In this document: in pieces, positions 35,191-45,469 of the stretch
Layout: every line of letters starts with the position of its first letter
How positions within the stretch are numbered: position 1 is the stretch's first letter
Source of the DNA: Deinandra increscens subsp. villosa
Taxonomy: Eukaryota; Streptophyta; Magnoliopsida; Asterales; Asteraceae
DNA length: 64,000 nucleotides
Direction: 5' to 3'
Assembly (NCBI GenBank): GCA_039602395.1
Contig: JBCNJP010000025.1
Location: forward strand, 44,163,980 to 44,227,979
Translations under genes and position numbers: made by a program
Notes under the pieces: generated by a model
What the model was told of the DNA's origin: nothing
The model's database searches: none
What the model saw: only the letters and a program-made list of their open reading frames with translations

Positions 35191-37551
35191 TTAAAAGACA
35201 TGTAGCACGTGATTGTCCAAGTTGCATTTGCTACGGTTGCTGGGAAAATGGCCATTTCAAAGGAATGCTCGAAGGCGAAGAATCAAGATGCGAACCATGC
35301 TAGAGGAAGAACTTTCGTGATCCACGCCGGAGATGCCCTTCGTGACCCCAACACGGTGATGGATACGTTTCTGCTAAATAGCAATTATACCTCTGTTTTA
35401 TTCTGTACATGTGTCGATAGAAGCCTTGTGTCTACCAATTTTAGTCAATTACTTGACATCACCCCTGTTTCCCTAGACGCTAGGTTTGCAATAAAATTAG
35501 CGAATGGAGATTTGATATTGACCGGAGTAATCTACCCAAACTACCCGCTGACCATTCTTTCAGCATCGACTTAATGCTCATTGATTGAGGAAGTTTCAAT
35601 GTAGTAATTGGAATGGATTGGTTAGCAAAGAACCATGCAGGAGTTATGTGTCATGAGAAAATGGTTGGAGTGCCGTTAACATATGGCAACACTCTGGACG
35701 TACAAGGCGTAAAGAGTGGAGCCGAACGAGATATCCTATCTTGTAGGAAAGTATAGAAATCCCTCCGCAAGGGATGCCATACCATCCTAGTTCATGTCAC
35801 TGAGAAGAAACTGAAAGAGAAGCGCATCGAAGACATTCCTGTTATCTGCGAATACCCGAAAGTCTTTCGAGAAGACTTTCCAGGCGTACCTCCAACGCGA
35901 CAGGTAGAGTCTCGCATCGACCTAACACCCGGAGCCGCCCCCGTTTCCAGGTCCCTTTACCGACTGGCACCGTTTGAAATGCAAGAGTTATCTAGCCAAC
36001 TGCAAGAGTTTCTAGATAAGGGATTCATTTGTCGAAGCCACTCCCCGTGGCATGCTCCCGTGTTGTTCGTGAAAAGGAAAGATGGGACGTTCAGGATGTG
36101 TATCGACTACCGAGAGCTGAACAAGCTAAATGTGAAGAACCGTTACCCGCTTCCAAGGATCGATGACCTATTTGATCAACTTCAAGGATCATGCTTCTAT
36201 TCCAAGATCGATCTGAGGTTGGGGTACCACCAACTCCGAGTTAGAGATGAAGACGTCTTGAAGAGAGCGTTTAGAACACGCTATGGTCATTACGAGTTCC
36301 TCATTATGCCATTTGGTTTGACTAACGCACCGGCCGTATTCATGGATTTAATGAATCGCGTGTGCAAACCATACTTGGATATATTTATTATCGTGTTCAT
36401 CGACGATATTCTTATCTACTCGCGTAATAAGAAAGAAAACAAAGAACATTTGAGACTCATCTTAGAACTGCTGAAGAAAGAAGAGCTTTACGCGAAATTC
36501 TCCAAATGTGACTTTTGGATTCGCGAAGTTCACTTTCTGGGTCATGTGATCAACGACCATGACATTCACGTTGATCCATCTAAGATTGAAACAATGAAAG
36601 GTTGGAGTACTTCCACGACCCCAACTGAGATTTGACAATTCTTAGGTCTCGCTGGCTACTACCGCCGATTCATAGAATTTTTTTTTTGATAGCCCAGCCA
36701 TTAACCACCCTGAACCAGAAAGATAACAAGTACATCCGGGATGACAAAACTGAAGCTGCTTTCCAATTGTTGAATCGAAAACTTTGCGACGCCCCAATCC
36801 TATCCTTACCGGACGGAATCGACAATTTTGTCGTATACCGTGATGCCTCGCATCAAGGCTTGGGTTGCGTACTGATGCAGCGTGAGAAAGTCATCGCTTA
36901 CACCTCTCGACAACTGAACATTCATGAGAAGAATTACACGACTCACGACTTAGAACTTAGAACCGTTGTCTTTGCCCTCAAAATCTGGAGGTACTACCCC
37001 TATGGGACTCGGTGCGTTATAAACACCGATCACAAGAGCCTCCAGCACATCCTTAACCAGAAAGAGCTAAACATGAGATAACGATGATGGTTGAACTGCT
37101 TAACGGTTACGAATGTGAGATTCGTTATCACTCGAGCAAGGCTAACGTTGTAGCCGATGCTTTAAGCAGGAAAGAACATGCCAAACCGCGTCGTGCTCGA
37201 GAATTAAGTATGACCATACGCACGAATCTCACGTCCCAAGTTCGTGATGCTCAAATCGAAGCTCTTAAGCCTGAGAATCTGAAAAATGAATGCCTGCGTG
37301 GCATGGAGAAACATTTGCTTGAAAAGCCTGATAGAACCATGAACTTTATGGATTGGCTATGGGTACCTAGCTTTGGAGGCTTGAGAAAGCTAGTGTTCGA
37401 TGAAGCCCATAAACCAAGATATTCCATCCACCCAGGATCATACAAAATATATCACGGTCTGCGAGATCAATTCTGGTGGCCTAACATGAAAGCCAAGGTA
37501 GCTACCTATGTCGGTAAATGCCTGACATGTTCAAAGATCAAAACCTTATAA
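35191..37551 (+). pseudogene. Gypsy B Pol: protease, RT, RNase H, integrase zinc domain
   Basis: Protease near 35330-35580: the block before the active site is normal, but the motif reads C-T-C-V-D-R-S where D-T-G-A-D-R-S is expected, so the catalytic Asp is lost. RT at 35979-36635 has the blocks FRMCIDYRELNKLN, SKIDLRLGYHQ, and FIDDILIYS with the catalytic Asp pair. A TGA at 36633-36635 stands where Arg is expected (a CpG-type change), and a T-run at 36680-36688 shifts the frame. RNase H: YRDASHQGLGCVL and TDHKSLQHIL. Integrase HHCC: EAH, IHPG, CLTCSK, ending at 37551. The integrase catalytic core is missing. Confidence 0.9.
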
Positions 37552-37965
37552 CATGTATTGTCTTGGAAAGACAAAAATTAGGTCTAGTAAACTAGGAATG
37601 AAAGCTCCTTGTTTACATTGGAACTTTCGAGAATCAAGGAAGAATCTGATCGAAAGCTAATCGACCCGAACCACTCCGTAAGACGAATGGAGTCCCCGAC
37701 ACATTTCATTTTCCGAAAAACTGAAAACTCAAGTATGAGCAAAGCTTAGGCTGATCATGTAAGGCAAATTACAATTGTTGGTGCACACATAATTGTAATT
37801 TGAACTGCATGAAAATCCTGGTAGAGCCCAATCATGAGAAATCCTAACTTGTCCAGAAACCTTCATACTCAAAACCTCGTTCATCCGTGTGTAAATCCTC
37901 ATTCTTTTATCAGACTATTGAGATTTATCTGCCGACAATCGTCGCAAACCCTTATCCTTTAAAAA
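37552..37965 (+). other. Non-coding segment in place of the Gypsy B integrase core
   Basis: About 410 bases with no integrase similarity, between the zinc domain and the C-terminal part. A stretch near 37765-37825 (GGTGCACACATAATT...) resembles 47435-47490 in the E4 internal region. The integrase core seems to have been lost or replaced. Confidence 0.55.
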
Positions 37966-38449
37966 GGCTGACCACCTCATGTTAAAAGTGTCACCTTAGA
38001 AAGGTGTCATCAGTTCCGGCAAATGATGAAAGCTTAACCCTCGTTACATTGGTCCAATTGAAATCACTAAGACAATCGGACCGGTAGCTCACCGTCTACG
38101 CCTTCCCGTATAGCTAAGCAGTTTGCATGATCTCTTTCACGTTAGTAATCGTAAAGAAATGCTTATCTGACGAAACGCTTGTTGTCCCACTTAACGAAAT
38201 TCAAGTTGATAAAACGCCTCACTTTATTGAGGGACCTGTCAAGATACTTGACCGAGACCATACGAGAACGAAGCATAGCCACATTCCCATTATCAAAGTG
38301 TGCTGGAACTCATGGCGAGGTCCAGTGTACACTTGGGAACCCGAGGACCAAAGGCGTCCGAAGTATCCTTGCCTTTTCCGAAACGTCACAAACAACCAGT
38401 GATCAAGAACTGAATTTCGGGACGAAATTCTTCTAACTAGGGGAGAATG
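37966..38449 (+). pseudogene. Gypsy B integrase C-terminus (broken) and PPT
   Basis: The KGVIS-SGK, LNPRYIGP, HDLFHVSN, EIQVDKTPHFIEGPVKILDR and VYTWEPEDQ blocks parallel Gypsy A 25900-26340, in several frames. It ends in ISGRNSSN followed by stop and the purine tract next to 38450. Confidence 0.82.
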
Positions 38450-38802
38450 TGACACCTCGTTCGAAAACCTAGGTCAAACCTCTTTACTTTGACTTTTAAT
38501 TAAGTATTAATGTGCATTAACCAATCTGATTACTGTTTAAACTGTTAATTACTGTGTCTGACTGTTAACTGATGACGTAAACCTAATCCCGCGTTTGTAC
38601 TAGAACCGTATACCCGTAAAATGCATAGAGATTCCATGGATTAATCATGGAATTTCAATAACAAGAAAAATAAATATAAAATGTATTTTTATATTTTATC
38701 TGGAACTGGTGTCGTACACTTGTATAACCAACACATCAAACTGATAACTGATCATATGTTTAAACTATTCGGTTTAAAACATTCTAGACGGTCAAGCTTA
38801 AA
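38450..38802 (+). repeat. Gypsy B 3' LTR, first part
   Basis: Starts TGTGACACCTCG. Loosely alike to 26374-26750 (shared TGACGTAA, ATAACAAGAAA landmarks) but far from identical. It ends with the E4 target copy TTAAA (38798-38802). Confidence 0.8.
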
Positions 38803-39844
38803 TGTGACACCCGTCAAATATCCGAGTTGGTAACCCGACACGCTTCGATAAATTTGGGTCCTTCATTTTAGCAAAATCGTTTTAATAAAAATGATTGGAT
38901 TTAATATTAAAAATTTTAAACACGTAATAAGTGTGCCTAAATGTTTTTGAAATATTAGACTTTTTTCTCCCTTATATAAAAAATGTATATGTTATATAAA
39001 TAGTTTTTATAAAGATGACATTTGATAAATTATGAGTAAACCTAACAAAAGTTTATAGAAACGATATTTCACGGATATACGGTATTATATAATAGTAAGT
39101 GGGGACTAAATACTATATCACAGAATATTATGGTTAGGGTTTGAAATAAATGAAATTATAAAACTGTAGGGGGTAATATGTACATTATCAATTTAGAGGG
39201 TATGTTTTGTCACTAGGCCAAGTTGATTTAAAGTGAATTAACTTTCAGATTGCTTAACAGTCGAGACATTTACTTTCGCATTAAACTCCGATCACCATTT
39301 TCGGTTACGAACGTTTCAAGCGACCATCAATACACCCTAACCGATGGACCAACTATGAATTCAATCATTGAACTCGATCAACCATCATCATTCCGATCGA
39401 TCATCAGAAGATTACCGCCACCTTCTTAGCCTTCGGGGGTTACCCACAATAAAACCGGAAAGAAAAACCGACGAAAACACCAATCCACTCACAGATTCCG
39501 TCATTTCTTTCACCACCACTCTCCATCGTCCCAAACCATCTCGAGCTTCTGCCAACACAATGGAGCGACCTGCAACCACTGTCCGAACTTCCTCAACCAC
39601 CGAAGAACATCGCCGTCATCGAGCCGCACGCAAGCGCCACCACCGTCCCCGAGCTTATGTTCCATTTCTATTCAAGGTATAATCTGAAACACATCTTGTA
39701 CATGATTTTCGTATGCTTCTATTCGTTTTCGTTAAGCTTCCAATGAATATCAATGGCGGATTCATGTCTAGGGTTTTGGATAAGGAAGATGACTCTTCTT
39801 TCGTATTGTTTAAGACGAATCAAAACCAAGGTTTTAACAAAATC

Positions 39845-39912
39845 ATAAGTTGTCCTAGTGGTTAGAATTCATGGTTTGTAACAAACAGGTCGTGGGTTCG
39901 ATCCCTTTGTCC
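39845..39912 (+). promoter_or_regulatory. tRNA-like stretch with Pol III A and B boxes
   Basis: TGTCCTAGTGG fits the A-box consensus with one mismatch, and GGTTCGATCCC is a perfect B box about 45 bases on; a T-rich run follows (39915-39932). It is present in both LTR copies (second near 61837-61910). It looks like the head of a tRNA-derived SINE or a decayed tRNA. It does not fold as a full tRNA. Confidence 0.5.
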
Positions 39913-40093
39913 AGCTTTTTGTGTTTTTTTTTCTATTCCAGCTTATTTTCAAGACTAAATCCGCATATGTTTGATCTAAACCGCTATAGAACACGTGAAC
40001 GATAAATATCTTTCCGTCATAAAAGCGAGAAACCTAACTTTTCCAAATCTACGTAGTCGTTTTGTCATTAGATGAATTATATATACATACATG

Positions 40094-40487
40094 GGGGAGG
40101 GATATAATGAAAACAACTCCGAGTTTGGGAAACCTTGAAAACCAAGCTAAAAAAATTGTTTTTTGTTCCGTTTTTTTTATGGTGACTCTCTAAGTTAAAA
40201 AGACCATCTTTATGCAAAAAAAATAAAAAAATGCCTAGTCAAATTTAAAAAAAAAATATTTTATAACCGAGGTTACATATGTAACAGGTACTGTTACATA
40301 TGTAAGCTTGGTTATAAAATATTTTTTAAAAAAAAATTTGACTAGGCGTTTTTTTAAATTTTTTTTGCATAAAGGGGTTTTTTTAACTTAGAGAATCACC
40401 ATAAAAAAATCGGAACAATAATCGAATTTTTTAGCTTGGTTTTCACGGTTTTCCAAACTCGGAGAGGTTTTCATTTTATCCTTCCTC
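40094..40487. mobile_element. Mutator-like foldback MITE
   Basis: 394 bases forming one long imperfect inverted repeat with its centre near 40290 (GTTACATATGTAAC). The flanking direct repeat TACATACATG (40084-40093, 40488-40497) is 9-10 bp, the size made by Mutator-like transposases. Terminal repeats begin GGGGAGGGATA and GAGGAAGGATA. The paired LTR at 62095-62110 has the empty site with a single TACATACATG. Confidence 0.85.
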
Positions 40488-41444
40488 TACATACATGCAT
40501 TATATATATTTTGGTACACCATTTTCTTGAACAAAGGGAAACATATTTATTTGTGAAACATTCGTCATGTTAATAAATTATGGTATTAAATCTAGAAATT
40601 TACAAGGTTTTGGCACCCAAAGTGTTTATGTTTTATCACGGGGAAAATCGTTAATAATTTCTAAATGAAAGAAATATAAACCCTGAAATGATAGTATATT
40701 CTTTTTTAATCACCAATATATTTCTATAAATTCCACAAGAAAATATGTTTTGTAAAATTTATTTTATCGCAAGTATTAATAAATAAAATACGTATTACTA
40801 TACATTTATAGTAGCATTTAATTTCGTGATACTAATTTGAGAAATCGAAACGTCATTTTAAGTCAGTGTTTCATTTCCACAAGTGTTCTAAAACCTTAAT
40901 TTTAAGGATCCCTTATGATTCTTTTCTTATTTTGCTTATTGATATTTAAATAAATTTTAATCAATAATTATTTAAAGTCCAACGTTATTCGTCTTCCTTG
41001 CCCATCAAAACCCTAGATGTTCAAAATATCCATATTTCGTTCTCGTAACTTTAGCATAATCAAACTCGCTCTTCGTTTTAGGATATCCTCATACTTGAAT
41101 CATTCTCTTTACATCAAGCTAGCATTTCATGCAATCTAAGGTGAGTTCATAGCCCCTTTTTCTATTTATTTTCCAAACCATTTTGGGGTGGAAAACACGC
41201 AGAAACATTTCCAATCACATTACTTTATTTTTAAGTAAATCATATTATTTATCATACTTATCATCATGAATCATTGCAAAACTTTAATCATTCAAACATT
41301 CATACTTTTTATGCAAAGTTATATACTGTTGAATACATTTGTTTGTATGTATCTATGTGCTATTGTGTGAATATATACTTTGACATGCTTGATATTGTAT
41401 GCTATTTGGGAAACTTTATGCTTAAGGCTCCGGAGCATCAAACG

Positions 41445-41985
41445 TGAGGTTCCTTGCGAAGAACTGAACATGATGACGTTGAGGTTCTTGCGAGGGACTG
41501 AACGTCGTCCCAACGCTGAGATTCCTGAGAGGAACTGAACAGTAATCGTAGAGGTTCCTCGTGAGGGATTGAACACGTGGACAAACTTTGTTACCGATTG
41601 TTGGTTTGCGAACCATCAATTAGGCGTCATGTTTATGTGATGAATATTTTTTTATGTGATGAATATCTGTTATGTGATGGATATCTGTTTATGTGATGAA
41701 CATGTGTGTGTGTTTGTGTAAATGTTTATTCAAGTATGAATTTGTGGAACATTTTCAATCATTTATTATCACTATGCAAGTCATGTACTGTGAAATAAAT
41801 TGCTTGTATTTATCTACATTACATCGTATTCTAGGGACCTATACTGGTAAGTCTTATGAGCAATCGATGAGATTCCTTTGAGGGAATTGAACACTTGTAA
41901 GTCTCATGAGCATCATAATCGTAGAGGTTTCTTTGAGGAAACTGAACATCATAATCGTAGAGATTCCTTTGAGGGAATTGAACAT
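41445..41985 (+). repeat. GAGGTTCC...TGAAC repeat cluster in the E4 LTR
   Basis: Seven copies of a 23-24 base unit with consensus GAGRTTCCTnnGAGGGA-TGAAC: four at 41445-41573 and three at 41868-41985. Each can form a small hairpin (TTCC...GGGAA). The second LTR keeps the first four and part of one more; about 370 bases between are missing there. Confidence 0.78.
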
Positions 41986-42367
41986 CATTTTGTACTGGGT
42001 GACGAATACGTGTGTAATTGGAGTAATAGTTGCACATTTAGTTTACAGTATGACTTTGCAAAACCTTATCAAATATTTTCTTTAACTGTTTTTATTAAAC
42101 CTATGACTCACCAACTATGTAGATAGTTGACCTTTTGCGTGGTTTTCAGGTTATTGAGAATCAAGCCTTCATGATTGACGTCACACATAGGATACTTTTG
42201 GACCTAGTTAATTTAATCGAGAACTATTTTATATGCTTATGTTACTTGTATTCAATGTATAATTTTGGAATTGGATATTATTAATTAATGAAACTTTAAA
42301 TAGTGTCATGTGCTTATGGACAATCATCATGCCCCGACGTTTCCGCCGTCGTTGGGGTGTGACAGAT

Positions 42368-42380
42368 TGGTATCAGAGCC
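42368..42380 (+). other. E4 primer-binding site
   Basis: TGGTATCAGAGCC, initiator-Met type, three bases after the LTR end. Confidence 0.92.
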
Positions 42381-42898
42381 ATGGCTATAGGAAATTAGGT
42401 TATTAGACGTGGTGACCTAGACTATAGCTTAGATGTCTAAACATGAGTACCTCATGTCTTACATATTCTTGTCCATAAGTACTTCTACCTTAAGCTATTT
42501 GAATCCCTAATCTCATTCACAATCACAAACGTAACCCAATCACTTTGTGATATGACGAATCCTTATGCTTGTGAGACATGTATTAATAGTATTGGTAGGT
42601 GACTAGTACGCTTCTAGAATACCAAAGGTGTGGTGGGTTAGCTGCGGTACACCCTATATATAACCACTGATGGTGTTTTTGGAAGTGGGACTAGGAGTCG
42701 GACTGAGGATTTGCCCTAATCAACTTATTACTAACTTGAATGTTGAGTTTGTTTTGTTGAAACAAAATCTTTCCATAAAACATGACAATTCAAAGATTGG
42801 ATTTTACTAAAAATTTGATACTCATTTACACACTTGACTATTCTATGATTTCATGTCTGATTATTTTATGATCTAGATACCAATATTCATTTACATAC
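42381..42898 (+). other. E4 internal non-coding region, left part
   Basis: Leader-like sequence with no supported ORF, ending at the CACTA target site TTG (42899-42901). Confidence 0.75.
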
Positions 42899-43309
42899 TT
42901 GCACTACTACAAAAATGGCCTTTCTTGACGCTTTTTGCGCGTCAAGAAAGGGCCCAGATGACGCGCAAAAAAGCGTCAAGGAAGGTAGGGTCAAGAAGCT
43001 TCTTGACGCGCAAAATGCGCGTCATCCCATTTATGACGCGCAAAAAAGCGTCATAAATTTGTGTCATAAAATAAGCGTCAAGGAAGCCCCCGTCATAAAT
43101 CTTCTTATGACACGCTTTTTTGCGCGTCATGGTTTTAAAAAAAAAATAAAAAAAAATATTTGTTTGTAAAATCACTAATTTCCACATTAATGACAATTAA
43201 CCTCATAGTCAAAATAAAATACACTAATATCAAAATAATACAATTCATATATAGAGCAAAGATTACAAAGTTAACATTAGTTTGCATTACATAGTTAACA
43301 TTTGTGACT

Positions 43310-43491
43310 ATTGGAAACAAAAGTGATGCTGCACAAACCAAAAACACAATCTGCATATAGCTCTCAACTCTAGGTGAAGTGCGGACCATCAATCGAGCCG
43401 CAACTGAACTTCCCAACATTGATGCTAGCATTAATGTAGCAAAAATAGAAGCATCAGGTGACTTGCTGGCATGATAATCAAGAATAACAGG
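43310..43491 (-). pseudogene. Chimeric exon: PRPP synthetase end fused to MFS transporter piece
   Basis: After a splice-acceptor-like AG, the exon starts PVILDYHASK, a ribose-phosphate pyrophosphokinase block that normally follows VDHVYGQ. It then changes, without an intron, to a segment with SIFATLMLASMLGSS and VESYMQIVFLV. This resembles the membrane-spanning region of plant molybdate-anion-type MFS transporters. The join at about 43460 keeps the frame open. It shows two captured genes fused at exon level. Confidence 0.72.
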
Positions 43492-43573
43492 CTTGTGGAA
43501 CAAAATAAAACACATTTTATCAACAAAAAAGTTTAAAAAAAAATTCTAAACATATCAAGATGTTGAATTACTA

Positions 43574-43934
43574 CCTGACAGTACACATGATCCACTGGAA
43601 TATCAAAATAACCCATTGACTGCCCAGAATGAAGATCATAAGCAAGAACACGATCTGCGCATGCTTCTGTAATGAGGTTTGCCACTAGTTTGGCAGAAAT
43701 AGACTCACGCCCTTGAGTCTGAATCAATCGGAAACTTGTTAGCAGAAAGTACATACAAAAGCACATAGGTTTATCAACTATTAAAGCAAATTTTAGTTCA
43801 CCTTTCTATCTGCTCTAGCATAACCAAAGTAAGGGAAGACAGCTGTGATGTTTTTGGCCGATGCTCTTCTACAAGCATCAATTGTTACTAGAAGCTCCAT
43901 CAGATTTTCATTAGCATGAGGGCTGGTAGGCTGC
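43574..43934 (-). pseudogene. Captured ribose-phosphate pyrophosphokinase exons
   Basis: Two exon-like blocks in family order. The first (43802-43934) has ENLMELLVTIDACRRASAKN and FPYFGYARADRK, and ends at a donor-like AAG|GTGAAC. The second (about 43574-43718) starts TQGRES and runs through SAKLVANLITEA, DLHSGQSMGYFD and VDHVYCQ. These are core catalytic blocks of PRPP synthetase, which makes phosphoribosyl pyrophosphate from ribose 5-phosphate and ATP. The introns are kept, so capture was from genomic DNA. The gene is partial: start and C-terminus are absent. Confidence 0.85.
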
Positions 43935-44802
43935 ACAAGATACACATACATACTTATCAGTCGGTCAGTCCAATCGACAGACGCAAAATAACAATAATTG
44001 ATAAAGATCTGACCAGATGGATGAGCAATTAATTAACTAGGTTTGCAAAGAAGATCCCTATCCAAGAAGAACAATTAATTTATGAATGAATTAGTCAGAT
44101 CTTAATTAATTAAAAACAGACCAACCTAGCAAAGCTGGCTGCTTTTAAGATAGCAGCTAAAATCTACAGCAGACCAACCTAGCAAAGCTGGCTGCTTTTA
44201 AGATAGGAGTTAAAATCTACTAAAAATGATAAATTTTAATGACTCAAACATCAAATATACTTTCTATGATAACCATTTGACCAAGGTCATAAAGTGATCA
44301 AAGAAAATTAGACCTATCTGAATATGCTAACCCTCAATCATTAACTTAATTTTTTTTTAGAAAATACGCACAGAAGTTCACATGCTAAGCTACATTAACA
44401 CAGCTAACCAAAGAGCAAACTGAACACCCATAGACACAACATCAGTTAATAAAAGAGCGACATCACGAAAAACCAAATGCCCATGACCCTGTTTATGTGT
44501 ATGATCAAAAGCACATGTCCGAAGAACGTACTCTGTGCTTAATGCTAGAGAATTCACCCAATGCCCATAACCCTGTTTTTCAAAATATTACAGTACTGCT
44601 GAAATAATATGATTCTTGTAATCAGATTTATACATAATTACTTACAAAAATTTTAAATATTTTGGCCATGTCATATGATTATATAAATTTTAATTACTTA
44701 CAAGAATTGATATGCATATAAATTGAATTGTGAACGAAATTTTGATAACTGTATTGATGTGTATGCAAGTACCAAAAAGATAGCAAAGAATATATATACC
44801 TT

Positions 44803-45060
44803 CAATTCACAAATCAACTTCCCTTGAGTGGTTTCCCATACTTTAAACGTACAGTCTTGAGATCTGTACCATAAAGGAAAATTATAACTAATATTCTTGG
44901 TTTAAGTTTCCATTTACTCTTCGTAACTAATATCCGTGAATCACCATCTTTGCTAGATGTGACAAAACGACGACAAGGCGAGCTGAGGTTTACAGGTTCC
45001 CAAGGCGAGCTGAGGTGTACAGGTTCCGATGATATACCAGTTATCCACTTCTTATGACCC
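44803..45060 (-). pseudogene. Captured Notchless-like WD40 exons
   Basis: 45060 leftward gives GHKKWITGISSEPVHLSSP, then CRRFVTSSKDGDSRI. This matches a WD40 repeat block of plant Notchless homologues, a ribosome-biogenesis factor. An in-frame 27-base tandem duplication repeats EPV-LSSP. A second exon, 44803-44868, reads SQDCTFKVWETTQGKLICEL, ending at a donor-like AAG|GTATAT. The sequence between is intron-like. Only about two WD repeats remain, so no working protein is expected. Confidence 0.78.
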
Positions 45061-45179
45061 TGAAATTTGTAAATTTTATGAATCAGTTCCACTTCTGCTG
45101 CTATACTTTTTTCCAGAAGCAGCTACAAGAATAAAAACAAATATAAGAGAGCTAACACATATGTTTTAATGTTACCCAA

Positions 45180-45408
45180 TAACATGGCAACCTCCATAAA
45201 AAACTCTCGCCGATGTCGGTTCTGACAGCTCAGCAACCTGTTGACCATAATGAAAGTCAAATACTTGAAAACTCATAGCAGTGAAAATATCAATCATAAA
45301 GTTCTTCATTCTTGTAACCTTTTCTGGTTGTAAAGATCTTAAAGTAGTCCAGCAGCCCGTTAAACCAACACTTCCACTACCATATACCAGGTTTATCTTC
45401 CTATTAAC
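45180..45408 (-). pseudogene. Captured exon resembling a LOG cytokinin-activating enzyme, with foreign middle
   Basis: One open frame of about 75 codons. It starts NRKINLVYGSGSVGLTG, close to the nucleotide-binding block of LOG phosphoribohydrolases (which release active cytokinin). It ends FYGGCHV, which follows a few residues later in LOG. In between are about 50 codons (EKVTRMKNFMID, FTAMSFQVFDFHYGQQ) that I do not recognise. It may be another capture or a translated intron. Confidence 0.5.
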
Positions 45409-45469
45409 CTATAATTAACAAAATAATCACAAAGTTCAAACAAGAAAACAAGATACTAAGACTTGATGA

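Larger units (their letters stand above)
38803..42364 (+). repeat. E4 5' LTR
   Basis: 3,562 bases including a 394-base MITE. It holds a C-rich island (39370-39660), a tRNA-like stretch (39845-39912), GTGAGT at 41141, a GAGGTTCC...TGAAC repeat cluster (41445-41985) and CTCACCAAC...TTTTCAGG (42108-42150). The other LTR matches closely outside insertions and a deletion. Confidence 0.92.

Noticed and set aside
39845..39912. A functional tRNA gene
   Set aside because: A and B boxes are present but the acceptor and anticodon stems do not pair properly; listed as a tRNA-like stretch only.
43135..43515. Intact membrane transporter gene
   Set aside because: Only one exon-sized piece remains, fused to PRPP synthetase sequence inside a CACTA element.
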